From Impatiens glandulifera (Eukaryota > Streptophyta > Magnoliopsida > Ericales > Balsaminaceae), in assembly GCF_907164915.1 (NCBI RefSeq), contig NC_061863.1:31963258-32027257 (forward strand): a stretch of DNA of 64,000 nucleotides, in the 5' to 3' direction. The position numbers were made by a program, and so were the translations under genes. Positions 46,187 to 58,035 of the stretch are shown here, in pieces. Under the pieces are notes generated by a model that saw nothing but the letters and a program-made list of their open reading frames with translations, made no database searches and was not told the origin of the DNA. Numbering within the stretch: the stretch's first letter is position 1; each line of letters starts with the position of its first letter.

Positions 46187-47466
46187 ATGTCGACCATAAC
46201 CAAAGATGCTAGTGCTACAGCCATTCCAACCTTCTCTCGAGAAAACTATATTGTATGGAAGAAAAGAGTTCGTGCTCATCTTTCTTCTCTTCATGACGAC
46301 ATGTGGAGTGTCGTCACAGAAGGTCCTATCAAGATCGATAAAGAGAAAGCTGACTGGACCGCTGAAGAAAAGAGGCAGAACAACCTCAACAACATGGCTC
46401 TTAATGTTTTGTACAGATCTCTCGATGATAGCATGTTCAACTACATTATCGAATGCGATACTGCCAAAGAGGTCTGGGACAAACTCACCCAACTGTGTGA
46501 GGGCAACGAGCAAACCAAGAAAAACAAGATTATGGTTGCCACTCAATAGTTGTATAGTTTCAAGATGCGTCCTGGTGAAACAATGAACGATTTCGACACC
46601 AGATTTAGCAAGATTGTCTCCTCCCTATCCATCCTAGGCAAGACCTATAGCAACGGGGAGTTTGCTATTAAGGTCATGCGTGCTCTTCAAAGGGAATGGG
46701 ATATAAAGACGATGGCAATGAGAGAATCTAAAGATCTTAATAAGATCTCTCTTTGACCTCTTTGCTGATGTCAAGGCCTATAAGTTCGAGCTGAACTGTA
46801 GGATGGAAGAAGATCAATCCACATCTATTATCATTGCCAAGGCGCTGGTGACTGCTGAAGAGCCACTAACTGCTTCGGATGTGAAGATGGCTGCTCAGCA
46901 GCTGAGCAGCGACGCCATGTCTCTCTTTGTGAAGAGCAACTCTAACTCAAACTCTTCAAATTCTAATGACAATAAGAAATCTAAAGCTAACGTTACGTGT
47001 TTTAACTGTGGTATTAAAGGTCATTATGCATCGGAATGCCGGAAGCCGAAACGTGAAGATGCAAAGGATGATGGAAAATAGCTGAAGGCTCTTATGGCAG
47101 GTGACGGGAAGAACCAACGAAACAACCGTGATTTCTATTTTTCATCCAGTGAAAGTGATGAAGAAGAGGTGGCTTGCTTCATGGAAAGAGAAGATGAATA
47201 AAAAAGACTCATGAGACTGAGGTATTTGACTTCTCCTCCGAAGGGTTTTCAAGGGAACAACTAGTAGCTGCACTAGATCACATGGTAATCGAGTACAGAA
47301 AGCTAGCAGAATCTCTAAATGAAACTAAATTCTCACCAGATGTACATAAACCAATTCTATTTCAAACTAAAGAGTCAAATGTTTTCGAAAAGAAGGTTGT
47401 AGAGATCTCATCTGAGAATGAGATGCTCAGAGAACAGATTCAAACCCTTTCATCATAAAATAAGAG
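46187..47466 (+). pseudogene. Element E gag, part 1 with CCHC
   Basis: The start at 46187 (MSTITKDASATAIPTFSREN) lies about 30 bp after the primer-binding site. The gag core is open to 46546 and then has a TAG where related copies read Gln or Tyr. It continues in the same frame to KDLNKIS near 46755, where a one-base loss shifts the frame. The zinc knuckle CFNCGIKGHYASEC is at 46998-47039. A stop precedes LKALMAGDG. The acidic part reads EEEVACFMEREDE then a stop. The last block (EISSENEMLREQIQTLSS) is cut by element F at 47466. The order matches A1 gag throughout. Confidence 0.82.
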
Positions 47467-49305
47467 TGATAGGATCGGCTTTATCAATAGAGACGGGGGT
47501 CTGACTAAGGATGAAGGCTTATGAAAAACGGTTTGATAGAAATCCTGTTAGGGATTAATATCTCTTTCTATTCTACGCAAACTTGTGTAAACACTTGAAA
47601 CGAATTCAAGACGGAATTATTTACTTGGGTTTGAAGCACAAGATTAAATATGAAAAGATGACAGAAATGATGAACACATCAGTTTGTTTATGGATGTTCG
47701 GAGAAACTCTCCTACGTCACCCCTTCTTTCAACCACCGGAAGGATTTACTATAATATGATTAGAAACAAATACAGTTTACACAATTAGCTCACTATTGAA
47801 CATAACAATTTTTGTTCAATTACAAGATGAAGAATATCACTCAGCTAAAGGTGTTTTGATTCTAGCTCTCTCTCTGGATTCACACACAGTACAATCAGAA
47901 AGAAGCTTCACAATGTTCAAAGGCTTGAATTCTCAGTAGTTTCAGTAGGCAAGATTTTTCAACTCACTAGTTCACCGGTGCTTCGTCCGTTGTCCTTAGG
48001 AATGGTTAAATACTAAGCAGGAGCTAAAGGTCGAAACTTCAAGAATGATACGTGGCACTCTTTCATTGGAAAGGCCCCATTGTACACAGCAGGTTCTGAG
48101 CACAAGGATCGTGGCCGTACAGAACTGGTAGTGCGCCGAATATTCCATCAGTGATGTACCTGCAAAACGGGTAATGTGAGGAAAATTCTCTTAAGTGGCA
48201 TTCCTTGATTGGATGCGTATAGCTGTTGTACTAATCTTCACTAGAAAGTGGAGCAGAAGTAGGGTACAGCTATAACACGTGGGTAGGAGAAATGCTAGAT
48301 TCAAGCGTACTACTTAAACTGAGCATTAGACGGATTTGTGAAAATCAGTCTAATGAAATAAGTCATCTCCTTCTAACAGAAAAACGTCTATTAGTCCGCC
48401 TGGTCTAATAGAATTAGACTCGCGTCTAATTTACAATAACCATTAGACCGGCACGTCTAACTCCACTGAGTTAGATTGCACGTCTAATTCCGGTTCTACC
48501 TCAGACTTGTCTGAAGGAGTTAGACTCACGTCTAACTTTCAGTAATTAGACTACCCGTTTAATTATTCAATAATCATTAGACCGGCACGTCTAACTCCAC
48601 TAAGTTAGACTGCACATCTAATTCTGGTTCTACCTCAGACTTGTCTGAAGGAGTTAGACTCACATCTAACTTTCACTAATTAGACTACCCGTCTACTTAC
48701 AAATATATTAGACTACACGTCTAACTCAGAAAACATTAGACTTACGTCTAATTCCGTGTATTCATTAGACTATCCGTCAAATTCTTTACATCTATTAGAC
48801 TACACGTCTAACTCCGATGAGTTAGACTGTACGTCTAATTCTATTAGAATTTCATCTAATTCCGTGTATTCATTAGACTATCCGTCTAATTCTTTACATC
48901 TATAATACTACACTTCTAACTCCGATGAGTTAGACTGTACGTCTAATTCCGTGTATTCATTAGACTATCCGTCTAATTCTTTACATCTATTAGACTACAC
49001 GTCTAACTCCAACGAGTTAGACTGTACCTCTAATTCCGTGTATTCATTAGACTATCCGTCTAATTCTTTACATCTAGTAGACTACACGTCTAACTCCAAT
49101 GAGTTAGACTGTACGTCTAATTCGATTAGACTTACATCTAATTCATTCAAATGAAATCCAACATCAGTCTAATTCTCTCCATTAGATCTAAGTCTTATAA
49201 TATATTGTCTCAATACACCTGTATCAAAAATCATAAGTTATTTCATCATCAAAATATCAGTAGTTAAATTATTTCAACACTTAGTCAAAATAATTTGACC
49301 CAACA
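47467..49305 (-). repeat. Element F 3' LTR
   Basis: Plus-strand ends TGATAGGATCGG and TTTGACCCAACA. The array at about 48325-49150 has composite units (TTAGACTACACGTCTAACTC, TTCATTAGACTATCCGTCTA, CTTTACATC spacers), the class also seen in A1. The terminus is followed by the polypurine tract complement ATTTCCCCATTTTTG at 49306-49320. Confidence 0.92.
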
Positions 49306-49534
49306 ATTTCCCCATTTTTGACGAAGAAATTGCAAACCTGCATACATATATCAAAGCATGCATTCATCATACAAACAAACAAACAACATGCAAGTAATCA
49401 TTCAAAAACATCCAAGTTAATCACATATGAGTGTTTTCAGAAGAAACACTCAAAACGTTGTTCAATGTAACCTAGATAAGTTCACCAAAAACATTTAGAA
49501 AACATTCAAAATAACTTCGAAAAGACATTTAATC

Positions 49535-50347
49535 ACTACTCTTCTTCTTCTTCTTCCTGGTCATGACTTCTGGAAGGATAGACTTCAACCTAAGAGATCT
49601 CTAAGACTGCAGCTGGAGGGGAGTTGGAGTCTTCACTTTTCCGTTTCTTAGACTTGAGCGTTTCCACCCTTTGAATATAATCTACCACTTTCTGGTAGTT
49701 CAGGATCTTAGAAGGAAGGGGAAAGCTCTTACCAGGTTCGTTCAGACGATGACAGAGAAAAGAGCTGAGAGGGCCATCAAAGCCGAAAATCATCTTCCTT
49801 GCGACAACCATTCTAATAAGATTCCCGAAGAGGAAGCTTGTCCAGTTCACCGGAACACCCCTGGTGATAGCCACCATGATCTGAAAGACCTTCGTACAAT
49901 ACTTGTAAGAAGTTTCTTTAGACAAAAGGGATTTCGAAATGATATCGCTTAAGAGCGCATATTCAACCTTCATGATATTTTTCTTGCCATGAATATCTAC
50001 TTCAGGGGAAACTGAAAAGTCTTTCATCATAGTAATCATTAGACTAGGAGGAGTGGTTGAGAAATCATCAATACCTTCTTTTGGGAGATGGAAAAATGCA
50101 CCAAAAGATTCTTCAGTGATCCATACCATCTGGCCCATTACGGCTCCAGCAATAACACTATCTTGATAGAAGCTAGCGTTTCGAAGAATTCGTTGACTAG
50201 CTTTTCATGATAGGTTTCATGAGGGGTGAGGAATCTTCTCAGCCCAGAAGCTTTTAATGATTCGAACATCCTAAGCATGCCCGGAGATTGAAGAGTGGAT
50301 ATAGATTGAAAGTCCACTTGAATCGATTTGGGTCGAAAGGGCAGCAT
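49535..50347 (-). pseudogene. Element F ORF3, short form
   Basis: The start at 50347 (MLPFRPKSIQVDFQSISTL) leads into MFESLKASGLRRFLTPHETY, then a frame change near 50138. The stretch at 49590-50138 has WITEESFGAFFHLPKEGIDD, EYALLSDIISKSLLSKETSY and VFQIMVAITRGVPVNW. It ends in a Lys/Arg-rich patch (TLKSKKRKSEDSNSPP) and a run of Glu near 49540. Like D, it lacks the acidic middle, coiled coil and RGG tail of the long form. Confidence 0.72.
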
Positions 50348-51189
50348 TTTAATTTGATGAACAAGGGTTTGAACGATTCGACTTCTAAAGAGATAAAGAG
50401 AGATGTATTCAAGGGTCTTCTATTTCTTAGAGTGAATGATCCTATCAATATCAGGGTTTTAATCATGTAGAAGAAAGCTAATGATTTCTCCTACCGTCAA
50501 GAATTTCAAAAGACAGTTCCCAATAAACATAGCATTTAATGCTAGCATGAAATAGAACGTTTAATACTAAGTGTACAAGCAAAAGTTGTTAGAAATATTA
50601 GTCATTCCTTGCATATTGAGAGACACGTGTCTTCAATTCTTTTGAGGAATGACTGATTTAATTTTCGGCGGGAAAGAAGACTCAAACAGAAATCATTAAA
50701 AGACAGTTGTCCGAAAAGCCAGGAGATGAAGAGTCTAATTACCCCAATAGTTAGACGTTTTATTCTCCTTTTCACATTTTCAACGTCTTTTTGAAAATCA
50801 GTCTATTAGACGTGTACGTCTAATTATGCTATAACATCACGTGAGACACGCGTGTTTGATTAGACGTAAGCATCCTCTTGCTCATTACGTGAAAACGTCT
50901 AACGTCTATTAGACGTGTCCGTCTAATAGACGCATCCGTCAGTTGGGGTTTAGGTTTGGGGTTTGGGGTTTCATCTACCATCTACCATCTCCTCTAAGAC
51001 AATGATTTAATATAGAGGTGAAACTACTAATGGTAGATGAAAGTCTAAGTAGCTGTGTTTCTTAGAACTCTGAATCCTTAGGACAAATTAAGACCTCCGT
51101 CTTTCATATCTGTTCAGTTTCGTTTTGAACAATACGTTCCCCCTCAATTTATGTACATAATCACGTCAATCAAGATCAACAAGACCTAG
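50348..51189 (-). other. Element F spacer between pol and ORF3
   Basis: Non-coding. Dispersed TTAGACGTGTACGTCTAATT-type motifs occur at about 50580-50940. At 50943-50972 lies a GGTTTAGG/GGGGTTT-rich tract, followed by a short inverted repeat (TTTCATCTACCAT at about 50969 and its complement at about 51030) that has no counterpart in D. Confidence 0.7.
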
Positions 51190-54100
51190 CATGTTTCTAA
51201 AATGACAAAACTTAGCTTCCGGTAGAGGTTTCGTGAAAATGTCCGCAATTTGTTGATCTGTAGAAACATGTTCAAGACGAATTTGCTTCTGATTGACGTG
51301 TTCTCGGATGAAATGATGCCTGATTTCAATGTGCTTTGTCTGAGAATGCAGAACTGGATTATAGGAAATTGCAATAACACTTGTGTTGTCGCAGAATATT
51401 GGAGATTCATCAGCTTCAATCCCTTAGTCTCTGAGCTGTTGTTGAATCTACAAAACATGAGAACAACAACTACCAGCTACAAGATACTCTACTTCTGCTG
51501 TAGACGTGGCGACTGACGTCTGCTTCTTGCTGAACCAAGTGATTAGACGATCTCCAAGGAACTGGCAGGTTCCACTTTTACTTTTTCTATCAATTTTGCA
51601 TCCTGCATAATCTGCATCTGAGAAACTAATTAAATTGAAACTGGAATCCTTCGGATACCACAATCGCATATTTTGAGTTCCCTTTAAGTATTTAAGAATA
51701 CGTTTAGTAGTAGTGAAATGAGAGAGTTTAGGATCAGCCTGAAATCTGCCACTAACACCAACAACAAATTGAATGTCCGGCCTACTAGCAGTTACATATA
51801 GCAAGGAACCGATGAGTCCTCTATATGTTGTTACATCGACACTTTTGTCACCTTCATCTTTATCCAATTTAACTAAAGAGCTCATTGGAGTAGCTGCTGC
51901 AGAACAGTTCTCTAAACCAAACTTCTTTAGCAGTTCTTTGGTGTATTTGGCCTAGTTGATCAGAGTTCCGTTTTCCAGCTGACGGATTTGAAGCCCAAGG
52001 AAGAATGTAAGTTCTCCCATCATGCTCATTTCAAACCTATCCTGCATCAACTTGGCAAATTTCTCACACAGTTTGGGGTTAGTTGACCCAAAAATAATGT
52101 CATCAACATATATCTGAACAAGTAATATGTGAGAATCTTTAGAAAATCTAAACAGGGTTTTATACACTGTTCCAACAACAAAATCATGATCAAACAAGAA
52201 ATTGGTTAGAGTGTCATACAAAGCTCTAGGAGATTGTTTTAGACCATGCAATTCTTTGTTAAGCCTATAAACATGATTGGGCAAAACATGATCTACGAAA
52301 CCAGGGGGTTGTTCAACATATACTTCTTCACTTAATTTTCTATTTAAAAATGCACTTTTCACATCCATTTGAAAAACTTTAAAGTTCTTAAATGATGCAT
52401 ATGCTAGGAAGATTCTGATTGCCTTTAGTTTTGCAACCGGTGTAAAAGACTCATCAAAATCAATACCTTCCTCTTGTCTGTATCCTTGAGCAACTAAACG
52501 AGCTTTGGTTCTAATGACTAAGCCATCTTCACTAAGCTTGTTTCTAAATACCCATCTTGTTCCTATGACTGACTTGTCAGTTGGTCTAGGAGTAAGATAC
52601 CACACTTTATTTCTATCAAATTGGTTTAACTCCTCTTGCATAACATTGATCCAATCTGGATCAACTATAGCTTCACCAATCTTCTTTGGTTCAATTTGAG
52701 AAATAAATGCAGAATTGGCCATTTCATCCATCAATTGACGTCTTGTCCTTCGAGAAGAAAAAGGATTTCCGATTATCAGTTCTGGTGGATGATTTCTGTT
52801 CCATCTGAAGTTGGAACCAAGGGGATTGGTCATCTAAACCGGTGACACCGCGACATCCAAACTCTCAACTTCTTGTTGAACAGGAGTTTGTACATCTGGT
52901 TGAGCTTCAACCGGATCAGCCACAGGATCAGATAGAGCCATCCGCTTGTCCAAGATTTCTTCTTCTTCACTTACACACTCAAGACTAGCCGTTTGTAGTT
53001 TGTCAGCAAGATCAATGGATTCATTTGATTTGCTCTCAACAGGCTCATCAAAAACTACATGAAGGGATTCTTCAACAGTCTGTGTTCTTTTGTTGTATAC
53101 TCTGTAAGCCTTGCTTACTGATGAGTATCCCAACATTAATCCCTCATCTGCTTTAGCATCAAAAGCAGTCAAATAAACCTTTCCATTGTTATGGATAAAA
53201 CATTTACACCCAAATATCTTAAAGTAAGAAAATGTGGGAATTCTCCCATAATACAGCTCATAGGGAGTTTTATCAAAACGTTTGTTGATTATTGACCGAT
53301 TTTGTGTATAGCAAGCAGTATTAATGGCTTCCGCCCAGAACCTCTAAGAAACGTCTGATTCAGCAAGCATAGATCTCACTGCTTCTTTCAGAGTTCTCAC
53401 TCTTCTTTCAATAATGTCGTTTTGCTGTGGAGTTCTGGCACTAGACAACTCGTGCCTAATTCCAGTCTCCTCAAGATAAGATGATAGGTATTTGTTAGTG
53501 AATTTAGTTCCCTGATCACTTCTAATACATGTGATATTTAAAGATTTCTGATTTTGAATTCCTCTAAATATCCTAATCAAGTTTTCAGTAGTTTTATCAT
53601 TTGATGGTAAAAATGCAACCCATGTAAAACGTGAAAAGTCATCGATAACAATTAAGGCAAATCTCATTCCTCCTACACTTTTTACAGGAATTGGACCAAA
53701 AATATCTATATGTAAAAGTTCTAGGATACGGCTGGATTGTGATTTCCCTTTGCTTTAGAACGATGATCTGCCCTGTTTGCCTAACTAGCAAGCAGTGCAT
53801 ATCTTTTCCTTTGAAAACTGAAGGTTGGGTAAACCAATAACTAAATTGTTTGAACAAATGTTGTTGATGGTTTTAAAATTCAAATGGTTCAAACGTTTAT
53901 GCCATAACCATTTCTGGTCATTCTTGGCAATCATGCACATAGGATCAGATGTCTCTTTTTGCCAATTCATTTTATATGAGTTTCCTACTCTACTTCCAGT
54001 TAATAAAATGATTCCATCTTGGTCTTTTAACTAAACATGCATGAGTTTGAAAGTCTACTGACAAACCATTATCACATAGTTGACTAATACTGATTAAATT

Positions 54101-54300
54101 ATAACATAAGTTGTCAACCAGCAGCACGTCATTAATAGTAGGTTGCCATGGATAATCTTACCCTTACCCATGGTCTTACCCTTCTTGTTGTCACCGAAAG
54201 TGATCTTAGGTCCAGAGCAATCTGATATATCAGTGAGAAGTCATATGTTTCCTGTCATATGCCTGGAACATCCACTATCAAGATACCATACAGATTCCTC
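51190..54300 (-). pseudogene. Element F pol: protease, integrase, RT, RNase H
   Basis: Protease near 54255-54300 reads WYLDSGCSRHMTGN with the catalytic DSG intact. The integrase zinc region (53785-53970) has WLWHKRLNHLNF and ICTAC. The core (53344-53667) has RSDQGTKF (usual E replaced by K) and DIIERRVRTLKEA. The linker is at 52834-53172. RT (51952-52833) is open for 293 residues with FQMDVKSAF and [16 protein letters not shown] follows at 51952. RNase H (51448-51885) shows SDADYAGCKIDRKSKSG and STAEVEYLVAG; FCDNTSV lies further left. Only a few stops and shifts separate the blocks. It is the freshest pol here but is not intact. Confidence 0.88.
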
Positions 54301-54360
54301 CAGTCCTTCATTTATTTGTACCTACATAAATAGATATTTACAATCTTTTGATACCCACAT

Positions 54361-55586
54361 TCAATTGGGTCCTCGGTCAATCAGTCCCTTAGGAATCCAT
54401 ATATGAGTTATTCTGATGGATTTCCCATTTTGTGTTGTGATTAATGCATAAGATTTTGACTTAGCAGATGACTTCCTGCTAGCCACTAATCCTTTAGCTT
54501 TTGAAGAAGATTTTCTTTTAAAACTCCTTGACTTAGAGTTAGGTTTTAAATTACCAGACTTATTAGCTTTTTCTAACTTGTTCTTAAGCCAGCTAACAGT
54601 TGGTGGAACATAAATTATTTCATTTTTGAAAGCCACTTCTTCATGAATAGGATCAGATTCAATGTCAGTCATACTTCCTTTGACAAAATTTATAGGCTTA
54701 AACTTGTCATTTGGTTTTGACTTTTTGCAGGACAGATTAGGGTCATTGCTATCAAATCCCAAACCAGATCTAGATCTAGCAGGTTTCAACATGCTGATCT
54801 GATATTTGACAGCATCTCTTGATCTTGTCCATGCACTGACAATATAGTTTAGTCTCTTATTTTCGGATGAAAGAGTTTGAATCTGTTCTTTGAGCATCTC
54901 ATTCTCAGATGAGATCTCTGTTAAGTTTTCATCAAAAACATTTGATTCAGTTTCTTGGTTGGGAAAGAAAACAGATGATTCATATTTAACTTTCATTTCA
55001 TAAAAAGATTCAGCTAACTTTTTGTACTCAATAGCCATTTCATTGAGTGCATTAGTTAACTCCTCGTTTGTAAATTCAGGTGCAGAGATATCATTTACCT
55101 TAGATTGATCATCTGCCATCAGACATGTTACAGCTTCATTCTCTTTTGTAGCGGGAGACTGCTCAGTATTTCTGTCAGCCCATCTGGACTTGTTCTGACT
55201 GCAAATGAATGCTTTTTGGTTCTTCTTTGCTTGAGAACTCACACCATGGATCTGGCTGAGCTTATCCCATATTTCTTTTGCAGTGGAACATGACTTGATC
55301 TCACAGAACATATTCGTGTTTAGTGACTGGAACAAAATGTTCTTAGTAACATTATCCAGGTTGTTGGTCACTTTTTTTCAGTAGTCCACTCACTTCTTGG
55401 CTTTGAAATCTTTATGGGGCCATCGGTGATAACACTCCACATATCATAGTCAATAGCAGCCAAGTGAGCTTGCATTCTTATCATCCAAAAATCGTAGTTG
55501 TCCTTTGAAAGAAGAGGAATTTCATTGATGCAAGACATGCTTTGGGTTCTTGATGCTTGAGAATAGAAACCTGGCTCTGATACCAA
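54361..55586 (-). pseudogene. Element F gag lacking the CCHC block
   Basis: The N-terminal part at 55368-55586 (NEIPLLSKDNYDFWMIRMQA) overlaps the next frame at 54361-55371, which is open for 336 residues. It runs from LDNVTKNILFQSLNTNMF through AKEIWDKLSQIHG directly to NKSRWADRNTEQ and EAVTCLMADDQSKV. It then has the coiled coil (ELTNALNEMAIEYKKLAESF) and the C-terminus WIPKGLIDRGPN. Compared with A1 and E it lacks about 190 residues containing KMRPGETMNDFDTRF and the CCHC knuckle. The same gap occurs in D, so it predates both insertions. Without the knuckle, RNA packaging would probably need another gag. Confidence 0.82.
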
Positions 55587-55587
55587 T
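55573..55587 (-). other. Element F primer-binding site
   Basis: Plus strand GGCTCTGATACCAAT, the complement of the initiator-Met tRNA primer site, directly left of the 5' LTR. Confidence 0.9.
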
Positions 55588-57534
55588 TCATAGGATCGAC
55601 TTTATCAATAGAGACGGGGTCTGGCTAAGGATGAAGGCTTATGAAAAATGGTTTGATAGAAATCATGTTAGGGATTAATATCTCTTTCTATTCTACGCAA
55701 ACTTGTGTAAACACTTGAAATGAATTCAAGGCGGAATTGTTTCCTTGGGTTTGAAGCACAAGATGAAATATGAAAAGATGACAGAAATGAAGAACACAAC
55801 AGTTTGTTTATGGATGTTCGGAGAAACTCTCCTACGTCACCCCTTCTTCCAACCACCGGAAGGATTTACTATATGATTAGAATCAAATACAGTTTACACA
55901 CAATTAGCTCACTATTGAACAGAACACTTTCTATTCAATTACAAGATGAAGAATATCACTCAGCTAAAGGTGTTTTGATTCTAGCTCTCTCTCTAGATTC
56001 ACACACAGTACAATCAGACAGAAACTTCACAATGTTCAAAGGCTTGAATTCTCTGTAGTTTCAGTATGCAAGATTTTTCAACTCACTAGTTCACCGGTGC
56101 TTCGTCCGTTGTCCTTAGGAATGGTTAAATACTGAGCAGGAGCTAACGGTCGAAACTTCAAGAATGATACGTGGCACAACAGGTTCTGAGCACAAGGATC
56201 GTGGCCGTACAGAACTGGTAGTGCGCTGAATATTCCATCAGTGATGTACCTACAAAACGTGTAATGTGAGGAAAATTCTTTTACGTGGCATTCCTTGATT
56301 GGATGCGTATAGCTGTTGTACTAGTCTTTAATAGAAAGTGGAGCAGAAGTAGGGTACAACTATAGCACGTGGGTAGGAGAAATGCTAGATTCAAGCGTAC
56401 TGCTTAAACTGAGCATTAGACGTATTTCAGTTAGACGGATTTGTGAAAATCAGTCTAATGAAATAAGTTATCTCCTTCTAACAGAAAAACGTCTATTAGA
56501 CCGCCTGGTCTAATAGAATTAGACTCGCGTCTAATTTACAATAACCATTAGACCGGCACGTCTAACTCCACTAAGTTAGTATGCACGTCTAATTCCGGTT
56601 CTACCTCAGACTTGTCTGAAGGAGTTAGACTCACGTCTAACTTTCACTAATTAGATTACCCGTCTAATTATTCAATAACCATCAGACTGGCACGTCTAAC
56701 TCCACTGAGTTAGACTGCACGTCTAATTTCGGTTTTACCTCAGACTTGTCTGAAGGACTTAGACTCACGTCTAACTTTCACTAATTAAACTACCCGTTTA
56801 ATTATTCAATAACCATTAGACTGGAAAGTCTAACTCCACTGGGTTAGACTGCACGTCTAATTCCGGTTCTACCTTAGACTTGTCTGAAGGAGTTAGACTC
56901 ACGTCTAACTTTTACTAATTAGACTACCCGTCTAATTACAAATATATTAGACTACACGTCTATCTCCGAAAACATTAGACTTACGTCTAATTCCGTGTAT
57001 TCATTAGACTATCCGTCTAATTCTTTACATCTATTAAATTACACGTCTAACTCCGTTGAGTTAGACTATACGTCTAATTCCATTAGACTTTCGTCTAATT
57101 CCTTGTATTCATTAGACTATCTGTCTAATTCTTTACATCTATTAGACTACACGTCTAACTCCGATGAGTTAGACTGTACGTCTAATTCCATTAGACTTTC
57201 GTCTAATTCTTTACATCTATTAGACTACACGCTAACTCCAATGAGTTAGATTGTACGTCTAATTCCATTAGACTTACGTCTAATTCCGTGTATTCATTAG
57301 ACTATCTGTCTAATTCTTTACATCTATTAGACTACACGTCTAACTCCAATGAGTTACACTGTACGTCTAATTCATTCAAATTAAATCCAAAATCAGTCTT
57401 ATGCTCTCTATTAGATCTAAGTCTTATAACATATTGTCTCAATACACCTGTATCAAAACTCATAAGTTATTTCATCATCAAAATATCTGTAGTTAAATTA
57501 TTTCAATACTTAGTCAAAATAATTTAACCCAACA
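55588..57534 (-). repeat. Element F 5' LTR
   Basis: Plus-strand start TCATAGGATC (the usual TG has become TC) and end TTAACCCAACA. The array at about 56415-57370 is of the composite class. It matches the 3' LTR of F in layout. Confidence 0.9.
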
Positions 57535-58035
57535 AAGATGTTAAATTATGTTGTCTGCGAACAGACAAGTTCTGGAGAAGATGTCAAATATCAGATCAGT
57601 AAGTTAAAACTTGCTGGATCTAGATCCGGATTGGGATTTGATTCCAATGACCCTAACCTATCCTGCAAAAAGTCAAACTCAGCAACTAATAAGCTCAAGC
57701 CAATAAGTTTTGTCAAAGGGAGTATGACTGACATTGAATCTGGTCCTATTCAGGAAGAAGAAGCTTTCAAAAACGAAATAATATATGTTCCGCCGACTAT
57801 TAGCTGGCTTAAGAATAAGTTACAAGCATCCAGCAAGTCTGGTAATCTAAAGCTTGACCCAAAGTCAAGGAGTTTTAAAAGAAAGTCTTCTTCAAAAGCT
57901 AAGGGATTAGTGGCTAGTAGGAAGTCATCTGCTAAGTCAAAATCTTATGCACTAATCACAACACAAAATGGGAAATCCATCAGAATAACTCAAATATGGA
58001 TTCCTAAGGGACTAATTGATCGTGGACCCAATTAA
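57535..58035 (+). pseudogene. Element E gag, part 2 (C-terminus)
   Basis: Continues element E gag after F: MLNYVVCEQTSSGEDVKYQI, SRSGLGFDSNDPNLSCKKS, NEIIYVPPTISWLKNKL and QIWIPKGLIDRGPN, then TAA at 58033. It is one open frame and closely matches the gag C-termini of F and A1. Basic Ser/Lys-rich sequence (KSRSFKRKSSSKAKG) precedes the end. Confidence 0.85.

Larger units (their letters stand above)
47467..57534 (-). mobile_element. Element F: family A copia element with pol, inserted in element E gag
   Basis: Complete minus-strand element: 3' LTR 47467-49305, polypurine tract, short ORF3, spacer, pol (about 51190-54300), gag without CCHC (54361-55586), primer-binding site, 5' LTR 55588-57534. 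The flanks are AAGAG (47462-47466) and AAGAT (57535-57539), a 5-bp target duplication with one change. Rejoining the flanks gives ...SS*NKMLNYVV..., the expected gag sequence of E. It is the best preserved pol-bearing copy in the window. Confidence 0.9.

Noticed and set aside
46169..46586. Alternate-frame and antisense ORFs over element E gag
   Set aside because: The plus frame from 46187 matches copia gag in four other copies, so the others are overlaps.
56995..57527. Open readings rich in SLDYPSNSLHLLDYTSNS (also 19267-19476, 27285-27494, 48951-49154)
   Set aside because: They are translations of the dyad array. The phase and repeat follow the DNA unit and there is no independent coding evidence.
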